A DNA stretch of 64,000 nt from Xylocopa sonorina. Lineage: Eukaryota; Arthropoda; Insecta; Hymenoptera; Apidae. Of this stretch, positions 37,100 through 50,185 are shown piece by piece. Where the stretch lies: the NCBI RefSeq assembly GCF_050948175.1, contig NW_027490259.1, positions 186,001-250,000 of the forward strand, in the 5' to 3' direction. The notes beneath the pieces were generated by a model. The model was not told where the DNA came from and made no database searches. It saw nothing but the letters and a program-made list of their open reading frames with translations. Position numbers and translations under genes: made by a program. Each line of letters begins with the position of its first letter. Within the stretch, counting starts at the first letter, position 1.

Positions 37100-40000
37100 G
37101 AGATATACATGACACTTCGCAATTAATATTATATCTTATCATGAAACATAGGAATGAGTTGCGATTTCGCGTTTTGAGAAGCATTAGAGCTCTATTGCGA
37201 CGATACGTAGACATCTGCAAACAATATTTCCTAGCAAGAAAGTGTCGCATTTACATTCTTTTGAAGTGAATACGAGGTATACATGACACTTCGCAATAAA
37301 TATTATATCTTATCATGAAAGATAGGAATGAGATGCGATATCGCGTATTGAGAAGCATTAGATCTCTATTGCAAATATACGTTGACATCTGCAAACGCTA
37401 TTACCTTGCATGGATGTGTCGCATTTACATTCTTGTCATGTGAGTACGAGGTATACATGACACTCCACAATGAATATTATATCTTATTACGAAACATGGA
37501 AATGAAATGCGACGTCTCGTTTTAAGAAGCATTAGAACTCTATCGCTACGGTACGTAGACATCTGCAAACGCTATATCCTAGCATGGAAGTTTCGCATTT
37601 ACATACTTTTGAAGTGAATACGAGGTATACATGACACTTCGCAATGAATATTATATCTTAACATGAAACATAGGAGTGAGATGCGATATCGCGTTCTAAA
37701 AAGCATTAGAACCCTATTGCTACGATACGTAGACACCTGCGAGCGCTATTTCCTAGCATGGAAGTGTCGCATTTACATTCCACTGAAGTGAATACGAGGT
37801 ATGCATTACACTTCGCAATGGATATTTTATCATATCATGAAACATAGAAATGAGATGCGACATCTCGTTTTAAGTAGGATCAGAACTCTATTGCTACGAT
37901 ACGTAGACATCTGGAAACGCTATTTCCTAGCAGGGAAGTGTCGCATTTACATTCTTTTGAAGTGAATACCAGGTATACATGACACTTCGCAATGAATATT
38001 ATATCTTATCTCGAAACATAGAAGTGAGATGCGATATTGCGATTTAAGGAGCGTTAGAACTCTATTGCTACGATGGGTAGACATCTGCAAATGTTATTTC
38101 CAATCAAGCAAGTGTCGCACTTACATCCTTTGAAGTGAATACGAGGTATACATAACACTCCGCAATGAATATTATATCTTATCACGAAACATAGAAATGA
38201 AATGCGACATCTCGTTTTAAGTAGCATTACAACTCTATTGCTACGATACGTAGACATCTGCAAAGGCTATTTCCTAGCACGGAAGTGTCGCATTTACATT
38301 CTTTTGAAGTGAATACGAGGTATACATAACACTCCACAATGAATATTATATCTTATCATGAAACATAGAAGTGAGATGCGATATCGCGTTCTAAGAAGCA
38401 TTAGAACTCCATTGCTACGATACGTAGCCATCTGCAAACGCTATTCCCTAGCATGGAAGGGTCGCATTTACATTCTTTTGCAGTGAATACGAGGTATACA
38501 TGACACTTCGAAATGAATATTATATCTGATCATGAAACATAGAAATGAGATGCGACATCGCATTTTGAGAAGCAGTAGAACCCTATTGCTTCGATACGTA
38601 GAAAGCTGCAAACTCTTCTTCCTAGCAGGGAAGTGTCGCATTTACATTCATTTGAAGTGAATACGAGGTATACATGACACTTCGCAATGAATATTATACC
38701 TTATCATGAAACATAGACGTGAGATGCGATATCGCATTTTAAGAAGCTTTAGAACTCTATTGCTATGATACGTAGACATCTGCAAACTCTACTTCCTAGC
38801 AGGGAAGTGTCGCATTTACATTCATTTGAAGTGAATACGAGGTATACATGACACTTCGCAATGAATATTATACCTTATCATGAAACATGGAAGTGAGATG
38901 CTATATCGCGATTTAAGAAGCATTAGAACTCTATTGCTACGATACGTAGACATCTGCAAACGCTATTTCCTAGCATGGAAGTGTCTTATTTACATTCTTT
39001 TGAAGTGAATGCGAGGTATACATGACACTTCGCAATGAATATTATATCTTATCATGAAACATAGAAGTGAGATGCGATATCGCGTTCTAAGAAGCATTAG
39101 AACTCCATTGCTACGATACGTGGACATCTGCAAACGCTATTTCCTAGCATGGAAGGGTCGCATTTACATTCTTTTGAAGTGAATACGAGGTATACATGAC
39201 ACTTCGAAATGAATATTATATCTGATCATGAAACATAGAAATGAGATGCGACATCGCATTTTGAGAAGCAGTAGAACCCTATTGCTTCCATACGTAGACA
39301 TCTGCAAACTCTTCTTCCTAGCAGGGAAGTGTCGCATTTACATTCATTTGAAGTGAATACGAGGTATACATGACACTTCGCAATGAATATTATACCTTAT
39401 CATGAAATATAGACGTGAGATGCGATATCGCATTTTAAGAAGCATTAGAACTCTATTGCTATGATACGTAGACATCTGCAAACTCTACTTCCTAGCAGGG
39501 AAGTGTCGCATTTACATTCATTTGAAGTGAATACGAGGTATACATGACACTCCGCAATGAATATTATACCTTATCATGAAACATGGAAGTGAGATGCTAT
39601 ATCGCGTTTTAAGAAGCATTAGAACTCTATTGCTACGATACGTAGACATCTGCAAACGCTATTTCCTAGCATGGAAGTGTCTTATTTACATTCTTTTGAA
39701 GTGAATGCGAGGTATACATGACACTTCGCAATGAATATTATATCTTATCATGAAACATAGAAGTGAGATGCGATATCGCGTTCTAAGAAGCATTAGAACT
39801 CGATTGCTACGATACGTAGACATCTGCAAACGCTATTTCCTAGCATGGAAGGGTCGCATTTACATTCTTTTGAAGTGAATGCGAGGTATACATGACACTT
39901 CGCAATGAATATTACATCTTATCATGAAACATAGATGTGATATGCGATATCGCGTTCAAAGAAGCAATAGAACTCTATCGCTACGATACGTAGACATCTG

Positions 40001-40140
40001 CAAACGCTATTTCCTAGCATGGAAGTTTCGCATTTACATTCTTGTGAAGTGAATATGAAATATACATGACACTTCGCAATGAATATTATATCTTATTACG
40101 AAACATGGAAATGAAATGCGACATGTCGTTTTAAGAAGCA
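37100..40140 (+). repeat. Satellite copy of 22.1-25.35 kb
   Basis: Matches 22.13-25.35 kb monomer for monomer. The offset is 14,967 bp (86 monomers) up to about 38.4 kb and about 14,790 bp (85 monomers) after it, because one monomer present near 23.47-23.64 kb is missing here. It carries the end of block A and the beginning of an 11-monomer repeat. At 40140 the pattern switches to the GCTAATAAAACG type. Confidence 0.85.
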
Positions 40141-43100
40141 TTAGAACTCTATTGCTAATAAAACGTAGACATCTGCAAACGCTATTTCCTAGCATGGAAG
40201 TGTCGCATTTACATTCTTTTGGAGTGAATACGAGGTATACATGACACTTCGCAATAAATATTATATCTTATCATGAAAGATGGAAGTGAGATGCGATATC
40301 GCATTTTAAGAAGCATTAGAACTCTATTGCTACGATACGTAGATATCTGCAAACGCTATTTCCTAGCATGGAAGTGTCACATTTTCATTCATTTGAAGTG
40401 AATACGAGGTATACATGACTCTTCGCAATGAGTATTACATCTTATTATGAAACATAGGAATGATTTGCGATATCTCGTTTTGAGAAGCATTAGAGCTCTA
40501 TTGCGACGATACGTAGACATCTGCAAACAATATTTCCTAGCAAGAAAGTGTCGCATTTACATTCTTTTGAAGTGAATACGATGAAACATGACACTTGGCA
40601 ATGAATATTATACCTTATCACGAAACATAGAAATGAGATGCGATATCGTGATATAAGAAGCACTAGAACTTCATTGCTACGATACGTAGACATCTGCAAA
40701 CAATATTTCCTAGCAAGGAAGTGTCACATTTACATTCTTTTGAAGTGAATACGAGGTATACATGACTCTTCGCAACGAGTATTATATCTTATAAAGAAAC
40801 ATGGGAATGAGATGCGATATCGCGTTTTGAGAAGCATTAGAACTCTATTGCTAATAAAACGTAGACATCTGCAAACGCTATTTCCTAGCATGGAAGTGTC
40901 GCATTTACATTCTTTTGGAGTGAATACGAGGTATACATGACACTTCGCAATAAATATTATATCTTATCATGAAAGATGGAAGTGAGATGCGATATCGCAT
41001 TTTAAGAAGCATTAGAACTCTATTGCTACGATACGTAGATATCTGCAAACGCTATTTCCTAGCATGGAAGTGTCACATTTTCATTCATTTGAAGTGAATA
41101 CGAGGTATACATGACTCTTCGCAATGAGTATTATATCTTATAATGAAACATAGGAATGAGATGCGATATCGCGTATTGAGAAGCATTAGATCTGTATTGC
41201 TAATATACGTTGACATCTGCAAACGCTATTTCCTTGCATGGATGTGTCGCATTTACATTCTTTTGATGTGAGTACGAGGTATACATGACACTCCACAGTG
41301 AATATTATATCTTATTACGAAACATGGAAATGAAATGCGACATCTCGTTTTAAGAAGCATTAGAACTCTATCGCTACGATACGTAGACATCTGCAAACGC
41401 TATTTCCTAGCATGGAAGTTTCGCATTTACATTCTTTTGAAGTGAATACGAGGTACACACGACACTTCGCAATAAATATTATATCTTATCATGAAACATA
41501 GAAGTGATATGCGATAACGCGTTCAAAGAAGCAATAGAACTCTATCGCTACGATACGTAGACATCAGCAAACGCTATTTCCTAGCATGGAAGTTTCGCAT
41601 TTACATTCTTTTGAAGTGAATACGAGATATACATGACACTTCGCAATGAATATTATATCTTATCATGAAACATAGGAATGATTTGCGATATCTCGTTTTG
41701 GAAGCATTAGAACTCTATTGCTAGGATACGTAGACATCTGCAAACGCTGTTTCCTGGCATGGAAGTGTCGCATTTATATTCTTTTGAAGTGAATACGAGG
41801 TATACATTACACTCTACCATGAATATTATATCTTATCATGAAACATAGAAGTGAGATGCGATATCGCGTTCTAAGAAGCATTAAAACCCTATTGCTACGA
41901 TACGTAGACATCTGTAAACGCTACTTCCTAGCATGGAAGTGTCGCATTTACATTCTTTTGAAGTGAATACGAGATATACATGACACTTCGCAATGAATAT
42001 TATATCTTATCATGAAACATAGAAGTGAGATGCGATATCGCGTTCTAAGAAGCATTAGAACTCTATTGCTACGATACGTAGACATCTGCAAACGCTATTT
42101 CCTAGCATGGAAGTGTCGCATTTACATTCTGTTGAAGTGAGTACGAGGTATACATAACACTCCATAATGAATATTATATCTTCTCATGAAGCATAGCAGT
42201 GAGATGCGATATCGCGTTTTAGGAAGCATTAGAACTCTATTGCTGCGATACGTAGACATCTGCAAACGCTATTTGTAGCATGGAAGTGTCGCATTTACTT
42301 TCTTTTGAAGTGAATACGAGATATACATGACACTTCGCAATGAATATTATATCTTATCATGAAACATAGGAATGAGGTGCTATATCGCGTTTTGAGGAGC
42401 ATTAGAACTCTATTGCTACGATACGTAGACATCTGCAAACGCTATTTCCTAGCATGGAAGTGTCTTATTTACGTTCTTTTGAAGTGAATACGAGGTATAC
42501 ATAACACTCCACAATTAATATTATATCTTATCACGAAACATAGAAATGAAATGCGACATCTCGTTTTAAGAAGCATTAGAACTCTATTGCTACGATACGT
42601 AGACATCTGCAAACGCTATATCCTAGCATGGAAGTGTCGCATTTACATTCTTTTGAAGTGAGTACGAGGTATACATGACACATCGCAATGTATATTATAT
42701 CTTATCATGAAACATAGAAGTGAGATGCGATATCGCTTTCTAAGAAGCATTAGAACTCTATTGCTACGATACGTAGACATCTGCAAAGGCTATTTCCTAG
42801 CATGGAAGTTTCGCATTTACATTCTTTTGAAGTGAATACGAGATATACATGACACTTCGCAATGAATATTATATCTTATCATGAAACATAGGAATGATTT
42901 GCGATATCTCGTTTTGGAAGCATTAGAACTCTATTGCTAGGATACGTAGACATCTGCAAACGCTATATCCTAGCATGGAAGTTTAGCATTTACATTCTTT
43001 TGAAGTGAATACGAGGTATACATGACACTTCGCAATGAATATTACATCTTATCATGAAACATAGAAGTGATATGCGATATCGCGTTCTAAGAAGCAATAG

Positions 43101-43905
43101 AACTCTATCGCTACGATACGTAGACATCTGCAAACGCTATTTTTTAGCATGGAAGTTTCGCATTTACATTCTTTTGAAGTGAATACGAGATATACATGAA
43201 ACTTCGCAATGAATATTATATCTTATCATGAAACATAGGAATGATTTGCGATATCTCGTTTTGAGAAGCATTAGAACTCTATTGCTAGGATACGTAGACA
43301 TCTGCAAACGCTATTTCCTAGCATGGAAGTGTCGCATTTACATTCTTGTGATGTGAGTACGAGGTATACATGACACTCCACAATGAATATTATATCTTAT
43401 TACGAAGCATGGAAATGAAATGCGACATCTCGTTTTAAGAAGCATTAGAACTCTATCGCTACGATACGTAGACATCTGCAAACAATATTTCCTAGCAAGG
43501 AAGTGTCGCATTTACATTCTTTTGAAGTGAATACGAGATATACATGACACTTCGCAATGAGTATTATATCTTATCATGAAACATAGGAATGTGATGCGAT
43601 ATCGCGTATTAAGAAGCACTAGAACTCTATTGCTACCATACGTAGGCATCTGCAAACAATATTTCCTAGCAAGGAAGTGTCGCACTTACATCCTCTTGAA
43701 GTGAATACGAGGTATACATAACACACCACAATGAATATTATATCTAATTACGAAACATAGAAATGAAATGCGACATCTCGTTCTAAGAAGCATTAGAACT
43801 CTATTGCTACGATACGTTGACATCTACAAACGCTATTTCCTAGCATGGAAGTGTCGCATTTACATTCTTTTGAAGTGAATACGAGGTATACATGACACTT
43901 CGCAA
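40141..43905 (+). repeat. Satellite array, mosaic units
   Basis: About 22 units assembled from types seen elsewhere. 40.15-41.1 kb twice repeats the GCTAATAAAACG and GATGGAAGTGAG pair known from 28.8-29.2 kb. 43.56-43.85 kb matches 17.64-17.93 kb, including CGTAGGCATCTGCAAACAAT and the ACACACCACAATG word. There is no gene. Confidence 0.9.
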
Positions 43906-44760
43906 TGGATATTATATATTATCATGAAACATAGAAATGAGATGCTACATCTCGTTTTAAGAAGTATTAGAACTCTATCCTTTCGATACGTGATCATCTG
44001 GAAACGCTATTTCCTAGCGAGGATGTGTCGCATTTACATTCTTTTGAAGTGAATACGAGGTATACATGACACTTCGCAATGAATATTATATCTTATCATG
44101 AAACATAGAAGTGAGATGCGATATCGCGTTCTAAGAAGCATTAGAACCCTATTGCTACGATACGTAGACACCTGCGAGCGCTATTTCCTAGCATGGAAGT
44201 GTCGCATTTACATTCCATTGAAGTGAATACGAGGTATGCATTACACTTCGCAATGGATATTTTATCATATCATGAAACATAGAAATGAGATGCGACATCT
44301 CGTTTTAAGTAGGATCAGAACTCTATTGCTACGATACGTAGACATCTGGAAACGCTATTTCCTAGCAAGGAAGTGTCGCATTTACATTCTTTTGAAGTGA
44401 ATACCAGGTATACATGACACTTCGCAATGAATATTATATCTTATCTCGAAACATAGAAGTGAGATGCGATATTGCGATTTAAGGAGCGTTAGAACTCTAT
44501 TGCTACGATGGGTAGACATCTGCAAATGTTATTTCCAATCAAGCAAGTGTCGCATTTACATCCTTTGAAGTGAATACGAGGTATACATAACACTCCGCAA
44601 TGAATATTATATCTTATCACGAAACATAGAAATGAAATGCGACATCTCGTTTTAAGTAGCATTACAACTCTATTGCTACGATACGTAGACATCTGCAAAG
44701 GCTATTTCCTAGCACGGAAGTGTCGCATTTACATTCTTTTGAAGTGAATACGAGGTATAC
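43906..44760 (+). repeat. Partial, rearranged copy of satellite block A
   Basis: Begins with the TGGATATTATATATTATCATG, GTGATCATCTGGAAACGC monomer that opens block A (13.65 and 21.12 kb). After about one unit it jumps to text matching 15.2-15.88 kb, including CACCTGCGAGCGC and GGAGCGTTAGAACTC. About nine internal monomers are therefore missing compared with copies 1 and 2. Confidence 0.8.
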
Positions 44761-46885
44761 ATAACACTCCACAATGAATATTATATCTTATCTCGAAGCA
44801 TAGAAGTGAGATGTGATATCGCGTTTTAAGAAGCATTAGAGCTCTATTGCTACGATACGTAGACATCTGCAAACGCTATTTGCTAGCATGGAAGTTTCGC
44901 ATTTACATTCATTTGAAGTGAATACGAGGTATACATGACACTTCGCAATGAATATTATATCTTATCATGAAACATAGAAGTGAGATGCGATATCGCGTTC
45001 TAAGAAGCATTAGAACTCCATTGCTACGATACGTAGACATCTGCAAACGCTATTTCCTAGCATGGATGGGTCGCATTTACATTCTTTTGAAGTGAGTACG
45101 AGGTATACATGACACTTCGCAATGAATATTATATCTGATCATGAAACATAGAAATGAGATGCGACATCGCATTTTGAGAAGCAGAAGAACCCTATTGCTT
45201 CGATACGTAGACATCTGCAAACTCTACTTCCTAGCAGGGAAGTGTCGCATTTACGTTCATTTGAAGTGAATACGAGGTATACATGACACTTCGCAATGAA
45301 TATTATACCTTATCATGAAACATAGACGTGAGATGCGATATCGCATTTTAAGAAGCATTAGAACTCTATTGCTACGATACGTAGACATCTGCAAACGCTA
45401 TTTCCTAGCATGGAAGTGTCTTATTTACATTCTTTTGAAGTGAATACGAGATATACATGACACTTCGCAATGAATATTATATCTTGTCATGAAACATAGG
45501 AATGAGGTGCTATATTGCGTTTTGAGAAGCATTAGAACTCTATTGCCAATATACGTAGATATCTGCAAACTCTATTTCCTAGGAAGGAAATGTCGCATTT
45601 ACAATCCATTGAAGTGAACACGAGGTATACATGACACTTCGCAATGAATATTATATCTTATCATGAAACATAGAAATGAGATGCGACATCTCGTTTTAAG
45701 AAGTATTAGAACTCTATTGTTTCCATACGTAGTCATCTGCAAACGCTATTTCCTAGCATGGAAATGACGCATTTACATCCCTTTGAAGTGAATACGAGGT
45801 ATACATGACACTTCGCAATGAATATTATATCTGATCATGAAACATAGAAATGAGATGCGACATCGCATTTTGAGAAGCAGTAGAACCCTATTGATTCGAT
45901 ACGTAGACATCTGCAAACTCTAATTCCTAGCAGGGAAGTGTCGCATTTACATTCATTTGAAGTAAATACGAGGTATACATGACACTTCGCAATGAATATT
46001 ATACCTTATTATGAAACATAGAAGTGAGATGCGATATCGCATTTTAAGAAGCATTAGAACTCTATTGCTACGATACGTAGACATCTGCAAACGCTATTTC
46101 CTAGCATGGATGTGTCGCATTTACATTCTTTTGAAGTGAATACGAGGTATACATAACACTCTACATTGAATATTATATGTTATCACGAAACATAGAAGTG
46201 AGATGCGATATCGCGATTTACGAAGCGCTAGAACTATATTGCTACGATGCGTAGACATCTGGAAATGTTATTTCCTAGCAAGGAAGTGTCGCATTTACAT
46301 TCTTTTGAAGTGAATACGAGGTATATATAACACTCCACAATGAATATTATATCTTATCACGAAACATAGAAATGAAATGCGGCATCTCGTTTTAAGAAGC
46401 ATTAGATCTCTATTGCTACGATACGTAGACATCTGCAAACGCTATTTCCTAGCATGGAAGTGTCGCATTTGCATTCTTTTGAAGTGAATTTGAGGTATAC
46501 CTACGTCTCCAGAATGAATGTTATATCTTATCATGAAACATAGAAGTGAGATGCGATATCGCGTTTTGCGAAGCAATTGAACTCTAATGCTACGAGAAGT
46601 AGACATCTGCAAACGCTGTTTCCTAGCAAGGAAGTGTCGCATTTACATTCATTTGAAGTGTAGACGAGGAATACGTAACACTTCGCAATGAATATTATAT
46701 CTTATCATGAGACATAGAAACGAGATGCGATATTGCGTTATAAGAAGCACTAGTACTCTATTGCTTCGTCGCGTAGAATTCTGGAATCGCTATTTCCTAG
46801 CATGGAAGTGTCACATTTACATTCTTTTGAATTGAATACGAGGTATACATAACACCGCACAATGAATATTATATCTTATCATGAA
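44761..46885 (+). repeat. Satellite array, diverse units
   Basis: About 12 units of 174 bp with both palindrome classes. Units at 46.1-46.8 kb are more divergent than average (CGAGAAGTAGACATC near 46595 and CGTCGCGTAGAATTC near 46766). There is no gene; the 66-codon minus-strand frame at 46442-46642 is a satellite shadow. Confidence 0.92.
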
Positions 46886-49800
46886 ACATAGAAATGAGAT
46901 GCGATATCGCGTTTTAAGAAGCATTAGAACACTATTGCTACGATACGTAGACATCTGCAAAAGCTATTTCCTAGCAAGGTAGCGTCGCATTTACATTCCT
47001 TTGAAGTGAATACGAAGTATACATAACACTCCACAATGAAAATTTTACCTTATCATGTACCATAGAAATAAGTAGCGATATCGCGTTTTAAGAAGCATTA
47101 GAACTGTATTGCTACGATGCGTAGACATCTGCAAATGTTATTTCCTAGGAAGGAAGTGTCGCATTTACATTCTTTTGAAGTGAATACGAGGTATACGTAA
47201 CACTCCACAATGAATATTATATCTTATCACGAAACATAGAAGTGAGATGCGATATCGCGTTCTACGAATCATTAGAACTCTATTGTTTCGACACGTATTC
47301 ATCTGCAGACGCTATTTCCTAGTAAGGAAGTGTCGCATTTACATCCTTTTGATGTGAATACGAGGTATACATGACACTTCGCAATGAATATTATATCTGA
47401 TCATGAAACATAGAAATGAGATGCGACATCGCGTTTTGAGAAGCATTAGAACCCTATTGCTTCGATACGTAGACATCTGCAAACTGTACTTCCTAGCAGG
47501 AAATTGTCGCAATTACATTCTTTTGAAGTGAATACGAAGTATACATGACACTTCATAATGAATATTATATCTTATCATGAATCATAGAAGTGAGATGCGA
47601 TATTGGGTTTTAAGAAGCATTAGAACTCTATTGCTACGATACGTAGACATCTGCAAACAATATTTCCTAGCATGCAAATGGCTCATTTACATTCTGTTGA
47701 AGTGAATACAAGGTATACATGACACTTCGCAATGAATAATATGTCTTATCATGAAACATAGAAATGAAATGCGACATCTCGTTCTAAGAAGTATTAGAAC
47801 ACTCTTGCTACGATACGTAGACGTCTGCAAACGTTATTTCCTAGCATGGAAGTGTCGCATTTACATTCCATTGAAGTGAATACGAGATATGCATGAAACT
47901 TCGCAATCGATATTATATCTTAACATGAAACATAGAAATGAGATGCGACATCTCGTTTTTAGAAGTATTAGAACTCCATTCTTTCGATACGTTGTCATCT
48001 GCAAACGCTATTTCCTAGCATGGAAGTGTCGCATTTACATCCTTTTGAAGTGAATACGAGATATACATGACACTTCGCAATGAATATTATATCTTATCAT
48101 GAACCATAGGAATGAGGTGCTGTATCGCGTTTTGAGAAGCATTAGAACTCCCCTGCTAATATACGTAGACATCTGCAAACTCTATTTCCTAGCAAGGAAA
48201 TGTCGCATTTACATTCCATTGAAGTGAATACGAGGTATACATGACACTTCGCAATGGATATTATATCTTATAATGAAACATAGGAATGAGATGCGACATC
48301 ACGTTTTAAGAAGTATTAGAACTCTATTCTTTCGATAAGTAGTCTGGAAACGCTATTTCCTAGCACGGAAGTTTCGTATTTACATTCTTTTTAAGTGAAT
48401 ATGAGGTATACATGACACTCCATAATGAATATTATATCTTATCATGAATCATAGCAGTGAGATACGATATCCCGTTTTAAGAAGCATAAGAACTCTATTC
48501 CTACGATGCGTAGACATCTGCAAATGTTATTTCCTAGCAAGGAAGTGACGCATTTACATTCTTTTGAAGTGAATACGAGGTATACATAACATTCCACAAT
48601 GAATATTATATCTGACCATGAAACATAGAAATGAGATGCGACTTCGCGTTTTGAGACGCATTAGAACCCTATTGCTTCGATAAGTAGACATCTGCAAACA
48701 ATATTTCCTAGCAAGGAAGTGTCGCATTTACATCCTCTTGAAGTGAATGCCAGGTATACATAACACTCCACAATGAATATTATATCTTATCATGAAACAT
48801 AGAAGTGAGATGCGATATTGGGTTTTAAGAAGCATTAGAACTCTATTGCTACGATATGTAGACATCTGCAAACGCTATTTCCTAGCATGGAAGTGTCGCA
48901 TTTACATTCTTTTTAAGTGGATACGAGGTATACATGACACTTCGCAATGGATATTATATCTTATCATGAAACATAGAAGTGAGATGCGATATCGCGCTCT
49001 AAGAAGCATTAGAACTCTATTGCTACGATACGTAGACATCTGCAAAGGCTATTTCCTAGCTTGGAAGTGTCGCATTTAAATTCTTTTGAAGTGAATACGA
49101 GATATACATGACACTTCGCAGTGAATATTATATCTTATCATGAAACATAGGAATGAGGTGCTGTATCGCGTTTTGAGAAGCATTAGAACTCCCTTGCTAA
49201 TATACGTAGACATCTGCAAACTCTATTTCCTAGCAAGGAAATGTCGCATTTACATTCCATTGAAGTGAATACGAGGTATACATGACACTTCGCAATGGAT
49301 ATTATATCTTATCATAAAACATAGAAATGAGATGCGACATCTCGTTTTAAAAAGTATTAGAACTCTATTCTTTCGATACGTGGTCTGGAAACGCTATTTC
49401 CTGGCACTGAAGATTCGTATTTACATTCTTTTGAAGTGAATATGAGGTATACATGACACTTCATAATGAATATTATATCTTATCATGAATCATAGCAGTG
49501 AGATACGATATCCCGTTTTAAGAAGCATTAGAACTCTATTCCTACGATGCGTAGACATCTGCAAATGTTATTTCCTAGCAAGGAAGTGTCGCATTTACAT
49601 TCTTTTGAAGTGAATACGAGGTATACATAACATTCCACAATGAATATTACATCTTATTACGAAACATAGAAATGTAATACGACTTCTCATTTTAAGAAGC
49701 ATTAGAACTCTATTGCTACGATACGTAGACATCTGCAAACAATATTTCCTAGCCAGGAAGTGTCGCATTTACATTCTCTTGAAGTGAATACCAGGTATAC

Positions 49801-50185
49801 ATAACACTCCACAATGAATATTATATCTTATCACGAAACATAGAAGCGTGATGCGATATCGCGTTCTACGAATCATTAGAACTCCATTGTTTCGACACGT
49901 AGTCGTCTGGAAACGCTATTTCCTAGTAAGGAAGTGTCGCATTTACATCCTTTTGAAGTGAGTACGAGGTATACATGACACTTCGCAATGCATATTATGT
50001 CTTATCATGAAACATAGAAGTGAGATGCGATATTGGGTTTTAAGAAGTATTAGAACACACTTGCTACGATATGTAGACGTCTGCAAACGTTATTTTCTAG
50101 CATGGAAGTGTCGCATTTACATTCCATTGAAGTGAATACGAAGTATACATGACACTTCGCAATGGATATTATATCTTATCATGAA
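46886..50185 (+). repeat. 3.3-kb satellite tandem duplication, copy 1 (19 monomers)
   Basis: Lines up with 50186-53311 at an offset of exactly 3,300 bp, for example AGCGTCGCATTTACATTCCT at 46981 and 50281. 3,300 is 19 x 174 less 6, explained by a monomer with a short deletion (GATAAGTAGTCTGGAAACGC near 48334). The 95-codon plus-strand frame at 48792-49079 lies in this copy and is satellite read-through. Confidence 0.92.

Noticed and set aside
48792..49079. 95-codon plus-strand frame
   Set aside because: It is two satellite units read through in frame, with an internally repeated sequence matching the unit length.
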